A DNA stretch of 64,000 nucleotides from Lentisphaerota bacterium (GTDB lineage: Bacteria > Verrucomicrobiota > Lentisphaeria > Victivallales > Victivallaceae), in NCBI GenBank assembly GCA_024225035.1, contig JAAEMX010000170.1:1-64000 (forward strand), read 5' to 3'. The stretch's first letter is position 1. Each line of letters begins with the position of its first letter. Shown here one piece after another: positions 55,201 through 63,984 of the stretch. The translations under genes were made by a program, and so were the position numbers. Below the pieces are notes generated by a model, which was not told the origin of the DNA, ran no database searches, and worked only from the letters and a program-made list of their open reading frames with translations.

Positions 55201-55403
55201 AACAGGCTCCTTGGAGATGGATTATTTTGATTGTCAATCATATACCAATATTTTGTTTGTGACATGTTATGTCTTTTATAGACTAAATTTGTAACTGGTA
55301 GTGCCAATATGGTTTTTAATAATAAACGCCTCAAATATAAATATGATTAAGCTCCTGTGAGGTTCAGACTTAAGCTTGGTGCTTAAGTTGTCAAAGCTAT
55401 TCC

Positions 55404-55434
55404 TATTAGAGCGCTAATATTATTCATATGTTCC
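55404..55434 (-). promoter_or_regulatory. GGAACA-class promoter, site D (PLD-like gene)
   Basis: Minus strand TGGAACA, 17 bases, CTCTAATA, about 200 bp upstream of the start codon. The rest of the 310-bp gap shows nothing else. Confidence 0.6.
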
Positions 55435-55510
55435 ATATTTAAGCGGAAATTTTATCCTTAAAACAAGAGCCACTTGCCAATCATGAAATCAAATGATATA
55501 TTTTTAGATC

Positions 55511-55956
55511 ATGGTTAAGCACAGACGATACAAATATGAATTGGCTCTTGAAAAGTTAAATTCAATAATACATTCCGGTAAATTTAAGGCGGAACGTTTT
55601 TGCCTGCCGAAAGAAAACTTGCTGAAATGCTTGATATAAGCAGAGGCACACTCAGAGATATCCTTCAGGAACTTCATAAGCAGGGAGTCGTCCGGGTTAC
55701 TCAGGGACGAGGAGCTTATATTATTGATAACCTGCATAAAAATGGGTTACGGAGGTTTGCGGTTAAGTGTTCTGCGATTTCCTCCGGCAAGAGTCCTTCA
55801 GAAGCAATGGGAATGTTACACGGTGTCTGCAGTGCGGCTTCTGAAATACATGCAGAGGCCTTGATTTCATTTGAGGGCGACTATATCGATATTAATGAAA
55901 TCATAGCCAGATATGGCTCAGACTATCTCATTGATACAGGGAAGAAATTTAATTAA
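55511..55956 (+). pseudogene. Frameshifted, truncated GntR-family regulator
   Basis: The first 30 codons from ATG encode the start of a GntR winged helix (ELALEKLNSIIHSGKFKAERF) and then run to a stop. After a T5 run at 55597-55601 the neighbouring frame continues it: LPAERKLAEMLDISRGTLRD then LHKQGVVRVTQGRGAYI. One extra T would restore the reading. The effector-binding domain (FCD type, MLHGVCSAASEIHAEA) stops after about 50 residues where 150 are expected, so the gene is both shifted and truncated. No ribosome site. Confidence 0.7.
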
Positions 55957-56401
55957 TAATAGTAAAACCCAGGTCATTTTATAGAGAATATAGGAAATTG
56001 TAAAAAATATTAGCTAAATTTGCGCTCTTTTAAATTAAAAATTTTTTATCTATATTTGTATTTCTTGAGCATGAAAAAGTGATTTTAAAAGCTATTTTGT
56101 CAAGAAAAACTGCCGTTACGTAAAATTATTTTTTAATAATTGAGCTTGCTGTGTTGTCTACAGGACATTATTGTAAGTTTTAATTCGCATTCTATATAAC
56201 CAAAAGGTACTCATTTTGAGTTAAAATGAGAACCATTTCTAGACATTTTTTCTCGCGTTTCCAAGCTAATCTTTAGGATATATGGATCAGCTGTTTTCTT
56301 TGATGGAAAGTGCGAAGTTGTTTAATAGTAAACGGCTTTAAATTTTCTGACTCATTTTTAGTTTAATTATTGTATAATTAAATATTAGTGAAGGAGTAAT
56401 T
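55957..56401. other. Intergenic with a promoter-like -10
   Basis: AT-rich. CTCATTTT/AAAATGAG (56210-56217 and 56223-56230) is a perfect inverted repeat. TATAAT at 56373-56378 sits 24 bp before the next start codon and is a probable -10, with no good -35. Confidence 0.4.
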
Positions 56402-57655
56402 ATGAGAGTAGTTTTTATTAAATTCTTTATTTTTGTATGTCTGTTTGTATTTTTCTTTCAGTTAAATGGTTATGATATAGAAGAACTGGCAGTCTCAAGA
56501 TATGTTTTTACTCCTCCTGCAATAGCAGAGAACGGGAGAAGTTTTGTTTATACAGGTGTTATCGGAAATACTAGAGAAATAGCTATATTTGTGTCGCACA
56601 TGAATAATAACGGTACTTTTTCGAAACCGGTTCCTGCTGTTACGACAAAAATGACGGTTGTTGGACTTAACCAGCGTTTTAACAGCTTTTTGCCGTTCAG
56701 TGGACAGTATACTCCAACAGGTTTTAATTCTCCAACTATTCAGAATGATATTATTGCTTTCAGCGGAACTCTTGATAATTGGAAGCAGGGGGTGTTTTAT
56801 GCTATTAAATCTTCAGGGAGGTGGCAGGCTTATCCGATAGCAATGCAGGGAGAAAAGATTCCTGAAAAACAAAAACTGTTTTTTAAATCCTTCAATGCTC
56901 CTTACTGCACTATAAATTCAGAGGTTATTTTTCTGGCTTCCTTGGAGAATAAAATAGATGTTGTCTATAAATGCAGAATTCCTCATCATTATAATGGCGA
57001 AAATATTACCGCGGAGCTACAATGCTTCTCTGATGCAAACCTGTTCAATTTTTACAATATATCTGTAGCTCAAGGAAATTTTGCAATGCGAGCACAAACA
57101 GCTACAGGAAAAAGCTATATTCATGTATTTGACCATGCTGAGAAGAAGTTGGTTATAGCAAGGCCTGAAGACTATACTGGTTTGCCTAAGGGAAATCTTT
57201 CTGTTGGCGGGCCATCATTTTTTGATGGGAAAGTCGCTTATTCAGTTTCTTCAAGTGATGAATATGGTAAGGTTTCATATGCAATTTACACTAATGCAGG
57301 CAATAATCGCTTTTCGAAACCGGTTGTGACCTCTGGCAAAGCAATAAATTCGTCTAATAGTTTACTGCTTAAGCTGCTTTGGAATCCTACTCTATTTATA
57401 AAGGACAATAAAGCTTATATTGTTTTTATGGGCTATTTGACTGAGAACGAAAGTACTTCAGGAATTTATCTGGCTGAAATAGAAAATGGAAAAGTTTCTG
57501 TTAAGGCTGTAGCTGTGCCGGGACAAAAATTGTCTGGAAACAGGATAATCAGCAGTGCTGAAATTGGAGCAGTCGGTATTCGTAATGGAGTAATACCGAT
57601 GGCTTTAAAGATGAATGATGGGGATAGTGTGATTGCCGTAACAAAAATCTATTAA
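56402..57655 (+). CDS. Secreted protein, probable beta-propeller
   Basis: 417 residues with a signal peptide (MRVVFIKFFIF and a Phe/Val-rich core, cleavage near residue 24). The mature part has repeated units of strand-turn-strand pattern with GxxxAYS/GxxxAF (DIIAFSGTLDNWKQGVFY, GKVAYSVSSSDEYGKVSYAI, NKAYIVFMGYL), as in cyanobacterial and planctomycete propeller-like proteins. Probably periplasmic or released. No catalytic motif recognised. AAGGAG precedes the ATG. Confidence 0.6.
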   Translation: MRVVFIKFFIFVCLFVFFFQLNGYDIEELAVSRYVFTPPAIAENGRSFVYTGVIGNTREIAIFVSHMNNNGTFSKPVPAVTTKMTVVGLNQRFNSFLPFSGQYTPTGFNSPTIQNDIIAFSGTLDNWKQGVFYAIKSSGRWQAYPIAMQGEKIPEKQKLFFKSFNAPYCTINSEVIFLASLENKIDVVYKCRIPHHYNGENITAELQCFSDANLFNFYNISVAQGNFAMRAQTATGKSYIHVFDHAEKKLVIARPEDYTGLPKGNLSVGGPSFFDGKVAYSVSSSDEYGKVSYAIYTNAGNNRFSKPVVTSGKAINSSNSLLLKLLWNPTLFIKDNKAYIVFMGYLTENESTSGIYLAEIENGKVSVKAVAVPGQKLSGNRIISSAEIGAVGIRNGVIPMALKMNDGDSVIAVTKIY

Positions 57656-57731
57656 ATGTGTAGCATATGACAATAAGAGATCATTGTTTTAGTCTCCCAT
57701 TGCCTTTTTCGTAAGTGCGACAAGATTCACA

Positions 57732-58610
57732 TCAGGAATCAGTGTAAAACTGTTTTTCTCTGTCCCTAATGTTTTGAGCTCCTATGAAGTCAAAATATTC
57801 TTCAAAGTTAACCATATTATTTTCAAAACCTGAAGTAGTTCCATGTTCTTTAAGGTATCCGGCCATGACCCTCATGGCTTTGACTGCTGTAAAAACGGTT
57901 GAGCAGGGGTATGCTACTACGCTATATCCGAGCTCTTGTAATTCCGTTGCAGATAGAATAGGGGTTTGTCCGCCTTCAATCATATTAGCAAAACTTGGGA
58001 CACCCAGCTTGTTAAGAACAGCGTTTACTTTTTTCATATCCTCAATGTCATGAACAGCCTCTACAAATATCATATCCGCACCGTTTTGAGCATAGATTTC
58101 AGATCTTCTGACTGCCTCATCAATACCGTATACTGCTGCCGAATCAGTTCGTGCCATTATTGAGAAATGCGGATTTTTTCTTGCATACTGCGCAGCTTTC
58201 AGCTTTGGCAGAAAATCTTTTACAGGGATAACATCTTTGCCTTTCATATGACCGCATCGTTTTGGCCATGTCTGGTCTTCTATAAAAAGGCCCGCAGCTC
58301 CGATTCTTTCACATTCTTCTACGATTCTTATAACATTATTAGCATCACCATAGCCCGTATCAATATCAACAAAAACTGGGATATCTACTGAGTTAATAAT
58401 ATTTTTGTACTGGTTAAGAAGCTCCATGCCATTCAATAACCCAATGTCCGGTTTGCCGATCAGGCTGCCTGTAACTCCATAGCCGGCAGCACATATTGCT
58501 TCAAAACCGGCTTCTTCGAGAACTTTGGCTGACAGCCCGTCATGGCAGCATGGAATAACCATAATTTCAGGTGCGTATACTAATTCCTTGAATTTTTTCT
58601 GCTTATTCAT
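57732..58610 (-). CDS. Isocitrate lyase/PEP mutase superfamily enzyme
   Basis: 292 residues, a TIM-barrel C-C or P-C bond enzyme. The metal site is VDIDTGYGD (81-89) and the catalytic loop is KRCGH (117-121) as in isocitrate and methylisocitrate lyase; MARTDS and VEAV follow. Length fits 2-methylisocitrate lyase, dimethylmalate lyase or PEP-family hydrolases. No prpC/prpD or phosphonate genes are adjacent, so the substrate is open. GAGG precedes the ATG. Confidence 0.87.
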   Translation of the reverse strand: MNKQKKFKELVYAPEIMVIPCCHDGLSAKVLEEAGFEAICAAGYGVTGSLIGKPDIGLLNGMELLNQYKNIINSVDIPVFVDIDTGYGDANNVIRIVEECERIGAAGLFIEDQTWPKRCGHMKGKDVIPVKDFLPKLKAAQYARKNPHFSIMARTDSAAVYGIDEAVRRSEIYAQNGADMIFVEAVHDIEDMKKVNAVLNKLGVPSFANMIEGGQTPILSATELQELGYSVVAYPCSTVFTAVKAMRVMAGYLKEHGTTSGFENNMVNFEEYFDFIGAQNIRDREKQFYTDS

Positions 58611-58665
58611 AATGTCCTCTATATTCTTTTTTTCTGCTTAGATTTACAGCAATAGTATAACCAAG

Positions 58666-59940
58666 TCATGATTGCGACAATTTGAACTGGGATAAACTTT
58701 CTTTTATGTCGCGTCCTGAAGGATCCTGATAAGTTGACAAACCAAATTCTGGAACGATTGTCAGTATATGATCAAAAACATCCGCTTGGATTTCTTCATA
58801 TCTTACCCAGTCGGTGTCATTTGTAAAAACATATATTTCAATTGGCAGACCTTTGGCAGTAGGCTGCAGCTGCCTGACAATGAAAGTCATGCTGTTATGA
58901 ATGTTAGCATTGTTTGCCAGATACTCTTTTATGTAATAGCGGAATGTGCCAACATTTGTTAATCTTCTGGCATTTACTTTTGAGCTTGAGCTGATATCCC
59001 ACTTTTGATTTTCTTCTTTCAGTTCCTGTTCTTTTCTGCAGATATATTCACTTATCAGCTTATTTTTCTTGAGTTTATTCAAATCTTTTTCATCAAGAAA
59101 CTTGAAGCTGTGCATGTCAAGAATTACAGAACGTTTAATCCTTCTTCCTCCGGAATTAACCATTCCGCGCCAGTTTTGAAATGAATTGCTTACAAGAGCA
59201 TAGGTCGGGATATTTATAATCGTCTTGTCGAAATTCTGAACTTTCACCGTTGTCAGTGAAATATCAACAACGTCGCCGTTTGCTCCAAATTTAGGCATTT
59301 CAATCCAATCACCCTTTCGAACCATCTTCTGACCTGATAATTGAATCGATGCAACCAGTCCTAAGATTGAGTCTTTGAACACCAACATGGCAACACCGGC
59401 GATAACCCCCAAGGCTTTAAGAAGTGCCCATGGAGATTGCTGCAGCAGCAAGGATATTATAATTATAGCCGCGGCAAAATAAAAGAAAATCTTGATTACC
59501 TGCAGAAAACTTTTAATTGGGACTTCACTTGATGACTCATAAGTATTGTAAATTTTCTCTATGGTATTTAAGGCCGCACCTACTATCAGAATTCCAGCAA
59601 AAGTCATGTATAATGCGCATGCAAGATTGATATATTTCAGTAAACCACCGGCACCGTTCACAAATATCATATCGGAAATAAAATAAACTATTATACCCGG
59701 AATAAGTAATGCTAACCTGTCAGGAAGTTTTTCCTGAAAAACAATATCATCCCATTTTGTGCTTGTACGCTGAGCTATTTTTTTGCAGAAAGACAGTAAA
59801 TAGTGTTCAATAAGCTTTTTTACCAGCCAACTGACAAGTAATATTGCACCTATCAGTATCAGAATTGAAAGGTATTCAGATGCCACCGGGGGAATATGTA
59901 ATCCCACAAAAAAGTCTATAAGTATTTTCTTCAAAGCCAT
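58666..59940 (-). CDS. MscS-family mechanosensitive channel (YbdG-like)
   Basis: 424 residues. Four to five membrane segments precede the pore region (LLKALGVIAGVAMLVFKDSILG), then the MscS beta domain (QKMVRKGDWIEMPKFGANGDVVDISLTTVKV-type sequence) and a cytoplasmic part with the insert typical of YbdG/MscM (KRSVILDMHSFKFLDEKDL). It releases solutes on hypo-osmotic shock. GGAG six bases before the ATG giving MALKKIL decides the start over a TTG eight codons earlier. Confidence 0.9.
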   Translation of the reverse strand: MALKKILIDFFVGLHIPPVASEYLSILILIGAILLVSWLVKKLIEHYLLSFCKKIAQRTSTKWDDIVFQEKLPDRLALLIPGIIVYFISDMIFVNGAGGLLKYINLACALYMTFAGILIVGAALNTIEKIYNTYESSSEVPIKSFLQVIKIFFYFAAAIIIISLLLQQSPWALLKALGVIAGVAMLVFKDSILGLVASIQLSGQKMVRKGDWIEMPKFGANGDVVDISLTTVKVQNFDKTIINIPTYALVSNSFQNWRGMVNSGGRRIKRSVILDMHSFKFLDEKDLNKLKKNKLISEYICRKEQELKEENQKWDISSSSKVNARRLTNVGTFRYYIKEYLANNANIHNSMTFIVRQLQPTAKGLPIEIYVFTNDTDWVRYEEIQADVFDHILTIVPEFGLSTYQDPSGRDIKESLSQFKLSQS

Positions 59941-60214
59941 AAATTCTCCATCAATTTTTTTCAAATTTAAAACTATGCAAGGACTGCTTAGTCAATCATA
60001 ATTATATTGATAGAGACTTAATTGACTTTATTATTGTTCCACGATGTAAAAGCTTTCTTAGTATTAAGGTAAATATCTGAGTGTCAAGTTTATGATATTA
60101 TATTGTCTTGTTGCAACGCTAAATTTACGCAGTATATTAATTATTCTGCAAAAGCTGCAAGAATCATGAGTGGGAATTATACGTCAAAAAAACACTTAAA
60201 TATTGGTGTCTTTC
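59941..60214. other. Divergent intergenic region
   Basis: 274 bp between the channel and decarboxylase genes. A GGAACA occurs on the minus strand near 60030 but without a correctly spaced -10. No other element recognised. Confidence 0.3.
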
Positions 60215-61657
60215 ATGAAAGAAGAAAAGAATTATCATATGGATGTTGAGGCTTTCCGTAAACATGGTAAGCAGGTAATTGACTGGCTGGCAGATTATTA
60301 TGAAAGTATTGAAGACTATCCAGTCCTCTCGCAAGTTGCTCCCGGTGAAATTAGAAACAGTTTACCGGCACATCCTCCTGTTAAGGGCGAAAGTTTTGAT
60401 GATATGTTAAAGGACGTTTCAGATATTATCACCAAAGGAATTACGCATTGGCAGTCACCTAATTTTTATGCTTATTTCCCCGCAAATGTCTCCGGGCCAT
60501 CAATTCTTGGTGAATTATTGTCTGCCGGTTTTGGTGTTCAGGGAATGCTTTGGAGCACCAGTCCGGCTTGTACTGAGCTTGAGACTCATGTTATGGATTG
60601 GCTGGCTGAGGCATTACAGTTGCCTGAAAAATTTTATTCACGTTCAACGGGGGGAGGGGTGATTGAAGATTCAGCTTCATCAGCGGCATTATGCGCGTTG
60701 CTTGCCGCCAGAGAGAGAGTAACGAATAATCGCTCCGCCGATTTTCACGAAAAAATGAGTAAATGTACCATATACATATCTTCTCAGACCCATTCTTCTT
60801 TGAAAAAAGCCTGTATAATTGCCGGAATTTCTGATAATAATATTCGGTACATTCCTGTAGATGAAAACTATTCCATGAATCCAGACGAACTGTTAAGCAG
60901 AATATGTCAGGATAGGCATGATGGTTTTATTCCGATGTTTGTATGTGCTTCGGTTGGTACTACATCTTCCCTGGCAATCGACCCGGTTTTGCAGGTTGGT
61001 GAGATTTGCAGTGCAGAGCAAATCTGGCTTCATATAGATGCGGCCATGGCTGGTACTGCTGCTGTTTGTCCTGAGTACAGGTATTTGATTGATGGCGTAG
61101 AGCTTGCTGACAGCTTTTCATTCAACCCTCACAAATGGATGTTTACTAATTTTGACTGTAACTGCTTTTATGTAGCGGATAAAAATGAGCTGGTAAAGGC
61201 GTTGACTATCAATCCGGAATATTTAAAGAATAAGTACAGTGATGCCAACGAAGTCATTGACTACAGGGACTGGCAGGTATCCCTTGGACGCAGGTTCAGG
61301 TCATTGAAACTCTGGTTTGTCATCAGATACTACGGGCTTGAAGGTATTCGCTACCATATCAAAAAGCACATTGGGATTACAAAGCAGCTTACAGCTATGA
61401 TTCAGAAAAATGCTGATTTTGAAATATTATCGCCGGTATCACTGAACCTTATTTGTTTTCGGCATAATAAAGGCAATGATTTTAATAAAAAACTGTTGGA
61501 CGAGCTTAATAAAAGCGGCAAGATATTTATGAGCCACACTGTTCTAGATGGTAAATATTATATCAGGCTTTGCGTTGGGCAAACTAATACTGAGCTGAGC
61601 CATGTGGAGAAAGCATGGAAATTGATCGAAGAGACTGCAGATCAACTTAAAGGCTGA
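60215..61657 (+). CDS. Aromatic-L-amino-acid decarboxylase family protein (PLP, group II)
   Basis: 480 residues, the same length as animal DOPA decarboxylase. PLP contacts are visible: His193 in SSQTHSS, Asp275 in HIDAAMAGTA, and Lys307 in SFNPHKWMF. The substrate-side PNFYAYFPANVS and W-STSPACTELE also match. It should convert Trp, Tyr, Phe or DOPA to the amine. TTG and GTG lie four and three codons upstream; none of the starts has a good ribosome site. Aromatic amines can act on host signalling, but no transporter or antiporter is adjacent. Confidence 0.9.
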   Translation: MKEEKNYHMDVEAFRKHGKQVIDWLADYYESIEDYPVLSQVAPGEIRNSLPAHPPVKGESFDDMLKDVSDIITKGITHWQSPNFYAYFPANVSGPSILGELLSAGFGVQGMLWSTSPACTELETHVMDWLAEALQLPEKFYSRSTGGGVIEDSASSAALCALLAARERVTNNRSADFHEKMSKCTIYISSQTHSSLKKACIIAGISDNNIRYIPVDENYSMNPDELLSRICQDRHDGFIPMFVCASVGTTSSLAIDPVLQVGEICSAEQIWLHIDAAMAGTAAVCPEYRYLIDGVELADSFSFNPHKWMFTNFDCNCFYVADKNELVKALTINPEYLKNKYSDANEVIDYRDWQVSLGRRFRSLKLWFVIRYYGLEGIRYHIKKHIGITKQLTAMIQKNADFEILSPVSLNLICFRHNKGNDFNKKLLDELNKSGKIFMSHTVLDGKYYIRLCVGQTNTELSHVEKAWKLIEETADQLKG

Positions 61658-61668
61658 GTTTTGCAAAC

Positions 61669-61698
61669 TGGCAGGTTTATGCAAACATAAACCTGCCA
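61669..61698. terminator. 13-bp perfect hairpin between convergent genes
   Basis: TGGCAGGTTTATG (61669-61681) pairs with CATAAACCTGCCA (61686-61698) around four bases, placed between the decarboxylase and lipase stops and probably serving both. Confidence 0.75.
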
Positions 61699-61712
61699 AT
61701 GTAATGCGTTAT

Positions 61713-63101
61713 TTATTGACTAGCAGTCTGTTTAACCGTTACATTAAGACAGGCAAGAATATAATTGTATAGTGCCTGCTGCACTTGTTTTGTAGGATGA
61801 ACTCTGTCCCAGAAAAAGTAATCATCCGGATCACCGCTCATTTCGCCGCTTTTTGCTACCATCAAGGCCATTCTAATATCGGCAGTATTTGGCAGAGCCA
61901 TGTTGGCAATAGATCCTCGGTCTTCAAATGCGGTGTAGCCGCCTTGCCAGCATGAATCGGTTACATTGGTGATTGATGTACCATATTTCTGGTTAAATTC
62001 GTTTATATTATTTATGCCCGATCTGAACAGGGAATAAATATCAATCAGCTTGAATGTTTTGTTCGGGAATTCAGTCTGAAGCTGGGCCACCATTTCCTGC
62101 AGTTTCTGATTATGTTGTGTGGAAAGAGCTTCAGTTGCGGTTGTATTTTTCAGGTCAAGCCGGCTTTCAGGAACAAGTGAAAGGTCGGGTTGGTTAATAA
62201 ACACAAATTTACTTATGCCTTTATTAATTAGCTCAATAGTATTTTGCTTTATACTGGAAACAACATTGCTTGTCAAACTGGCGATTTTGTCTGCAGACAG
62301 GTCTGCTGGCTCAGTCAAATAGTCGTTACCGCCGATCCAGTTAATTGCCAGAAACTGATTGAAATTGTTCCAGCCTTTTAAACTGGCATTTGTTTGAAAA
62401 ACTTCCAACTGACCTTTTAAACTATATGGTAGATGCTCAAAATCGGAATTGAATATTGCGGTAGCACCGCCTACAGAGTAGTTACTCACTTCAATTCCAA
62501 ACGGTCCCAGATCGTCCTTCAATAACTTTGACCAGACATCTGAGTTTGAAAACATTCCGTTGTAATAACATCTGGAAGTAGGAATGATGCCTTTAGTATA
62601 TTCAAACAGAGTTCCTTTATCAGAAACGCTGTCTCCAAAAATTAAAACTCTTTTTACGTTATTGAGGATATCGCTGTTTGTGATTTCAATCTTTTCGGGG
62701 TAGGCGGTTATAGTCACTCCTGGGGTTCCGTACCAGCTGTGCCAGTCTTTTGTCATATCATCCAGTCCAATATTTCCCTGAAGGTCTTTGAACTTATATG
62801 AATAACCATTCCAGTTATTATCAAGTTTTAAGGAAATGCTTGCTATTACGCTGTTATCTTTAAGTATTTGAAAATATTTTGTGAGGTGCAGGTCGAATAT
62901 TTGTCCGGTTGCTACGTAATTGAATAAAACCGTGTCGCGAGGAACTACTTGTTGTGTTTTTTCTATTTTTCCAGAATCGTCTTTTTGTGTAATTGTTATC
63001 GGGCTGGTTGATTGATTGTACAGATAAATGTTTATGCCGGCTTTAGCGAAAGTGATTAGTGGTAGTGCGGTTAGTAGTAGGGATAAATAGAACTTGTGCA
63101 A
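61713..63101 (-). CDS. Secreted GDSL (SGNH) lipase/esterase
   Basis: 462 residues with a signal peptide of about 20 residues. Start is TTG with AAGGAATC just upstream. Residues 22-140 form a beta-rich N-terminal domain of unknown role. The SGNH core follows: nucleophile Ser158 in FGDSVSDKG, Gly in SVGGATA, Asn in IGGNDY and Asp432/His435 in DRVHPT. The layout resembles PlaA/PlaC-type lysophospholipases and acyltransferases of Legionella and thermolabile hemolysins, so it may attack host phospholipids. GGAACA-class site E lies about 255 bp upstream. Confidence 0.88.
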   Translation of the reverse strand: MHKFYLSLLLTALPLITFAKAGINIYLYNQSTSPITITQKDDSGKIEKTQQVVPRDTVLFNYVATGQIFDLHLTKYFQILKDNSVIASISLKLDNNWNGYSYKFKDLQGNIGLDDMTKDWHSWYGTPGVTITAYPEKIEITNSDILNNVKRVLIFGDSVSDKGTLFEYTKGIIPTSRCYYNGMFSNSDVWSKLLKDDLGPFGIEVSNYSVGGATAIFNSDFEHLPYSLKGQLEVFQTNASLKGWNNFNQFLAINWIGGNDYLTEPADLSADKIASLTSNVVSSIKQNTIELINKGISKFVFINQPDLSLVPESRLDLKNTTATEALSTQHNQKLQEMVAQLQTEFPNKTFKLIDIYSLFRSGINNINEFNQKYGTSITNVTDSCWQGGYTAFEDRGSIANMALPNTADIRMALMVAKSGEMSGDPDDYFFWDRVHPTKQVQQALYNYILACLNVTVKQTASQ

Positions 63102-63438
63102 GATTCCTTCTCCTTGTTTTTTCTACTATTTTTTTTGACAGGAACGACCTGTTTTTCTAAAAAATGCTCCTTGGCATCGCGCCAGATATAAGAAGTTGCA
63201 TTTAAATTCAGGAACGTTCTGCTTCAAAAAAACATATTTTACAAAGCTGAAGGGAATTAAAAATTTATAAATTATGGTTAATAGTTATACATTACTTTGC
63301 TTCGACAAATTTGCTTTATTATAGCAAGAAATCCTAATAAATGTTAGCTTGTTTCATAGTAATAGTACACTAAAACCATTTTTTGTTCCCTGCTGAAAAG
63401 AGTTTTTATGCTAAAGCCTGTAAATATTTACTTCGAAG
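63102..63438. other. Intergenic upstream of the lipase
   Basis: AT-rich, no gene. Contains promoter site E; otherwise nothing clear. Confidence 0.35.
63360..63389 (-). promoter_or_regulatory. GGAACA-class promoter, site E (lipase)
   Basis: Minus strand GGGAACAAA, 16-base spacing, TACTATTA. One base shorter than the other sites. Confidence 0.5.
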
Positions 63439-63984
63439 TTATAAAATTCTGTCTTTAGACTTAATTATTATGTACACTCCCAAGTCAAATCTTCCTGACA
63501 GGCTGGCTGACTTTAAGCTTTTGCAGAACCTTGAATTATTATAGTCCCAGAAAGAGGAATAATTTTTACCGGTTCCTGGATCCATATAAGAGCCGTCAGG
63601 CCGGTACATTATCCAATGGAGATTGTGACTGGTAAAGTTTTGTTTGGGTTCTTTTTTGCAAGTAATATAGTCGTAAACAGGTTTAAATTTAAAATTTTCA
63701 ATGGAGACTAGAACCATCATTCTTTCATTTTTTTTAAGCTTGGGAGGTGCGAATCTCTGAATATTAGCTTTTTTGAACATTAATTTGTATTCATCCGGAT
63801 AATACCATTCAAGAAACTTTGGTATTATACAGACTTCGTAATTGAATTTAGTTTTAGAGTTATTGTTGAGAAAATCAATATAATTCAAGATGCCACTCGG
63901 GAGTACCTCACCACGATTTTTAATAGGATACTCCTGCAGTTCAGATGAATGTGAAATGTATTTCAGCCTTTCGGAGTTAGTCAT
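63439..63984 (-). CDS. Possible cysteine-protease-like protein, 5' end perhaps outside the window
   Basis: 181 codons from an ATG 16 bases from the window edge. The frame stays open to the edge and no ribosome site is visible, so the protein may be longer. NLHWIMYRPDGSYMDPGTG resembles the His...Asp half of papain-like folds (HW-x6-DG-x-x-x-DP). The partner Cys would lie further upstream, outside the window. If correct, it would be a second protease candidate in this effector-like region. No other family resemblance. Confidence 0.4.
   Translation of the reverse strand: MTNSERLKYISHSSELQEYPIKNRGEVLPSGILNYIDFLNNNSKTKFNYEVCIIPKFLEWYYPDEYKLMFKKANIQRFAPPKLKKNERMMVLVSIENFKFKPVYDYITCKKEPKQNFTSHNLHWIMYRPDGSYMDPGTGKNYSSFWDYNNSRFCKSLKSASLSGRFDLGVYIIIKSKDRIL

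Noticed and set aside
60000-60035. GGAACA upstream of the mechanosensitive channel as a tenth promoter site
   Set aside because: The -35 is present but no TACTAATA-like block occurs at 16-18 bases.
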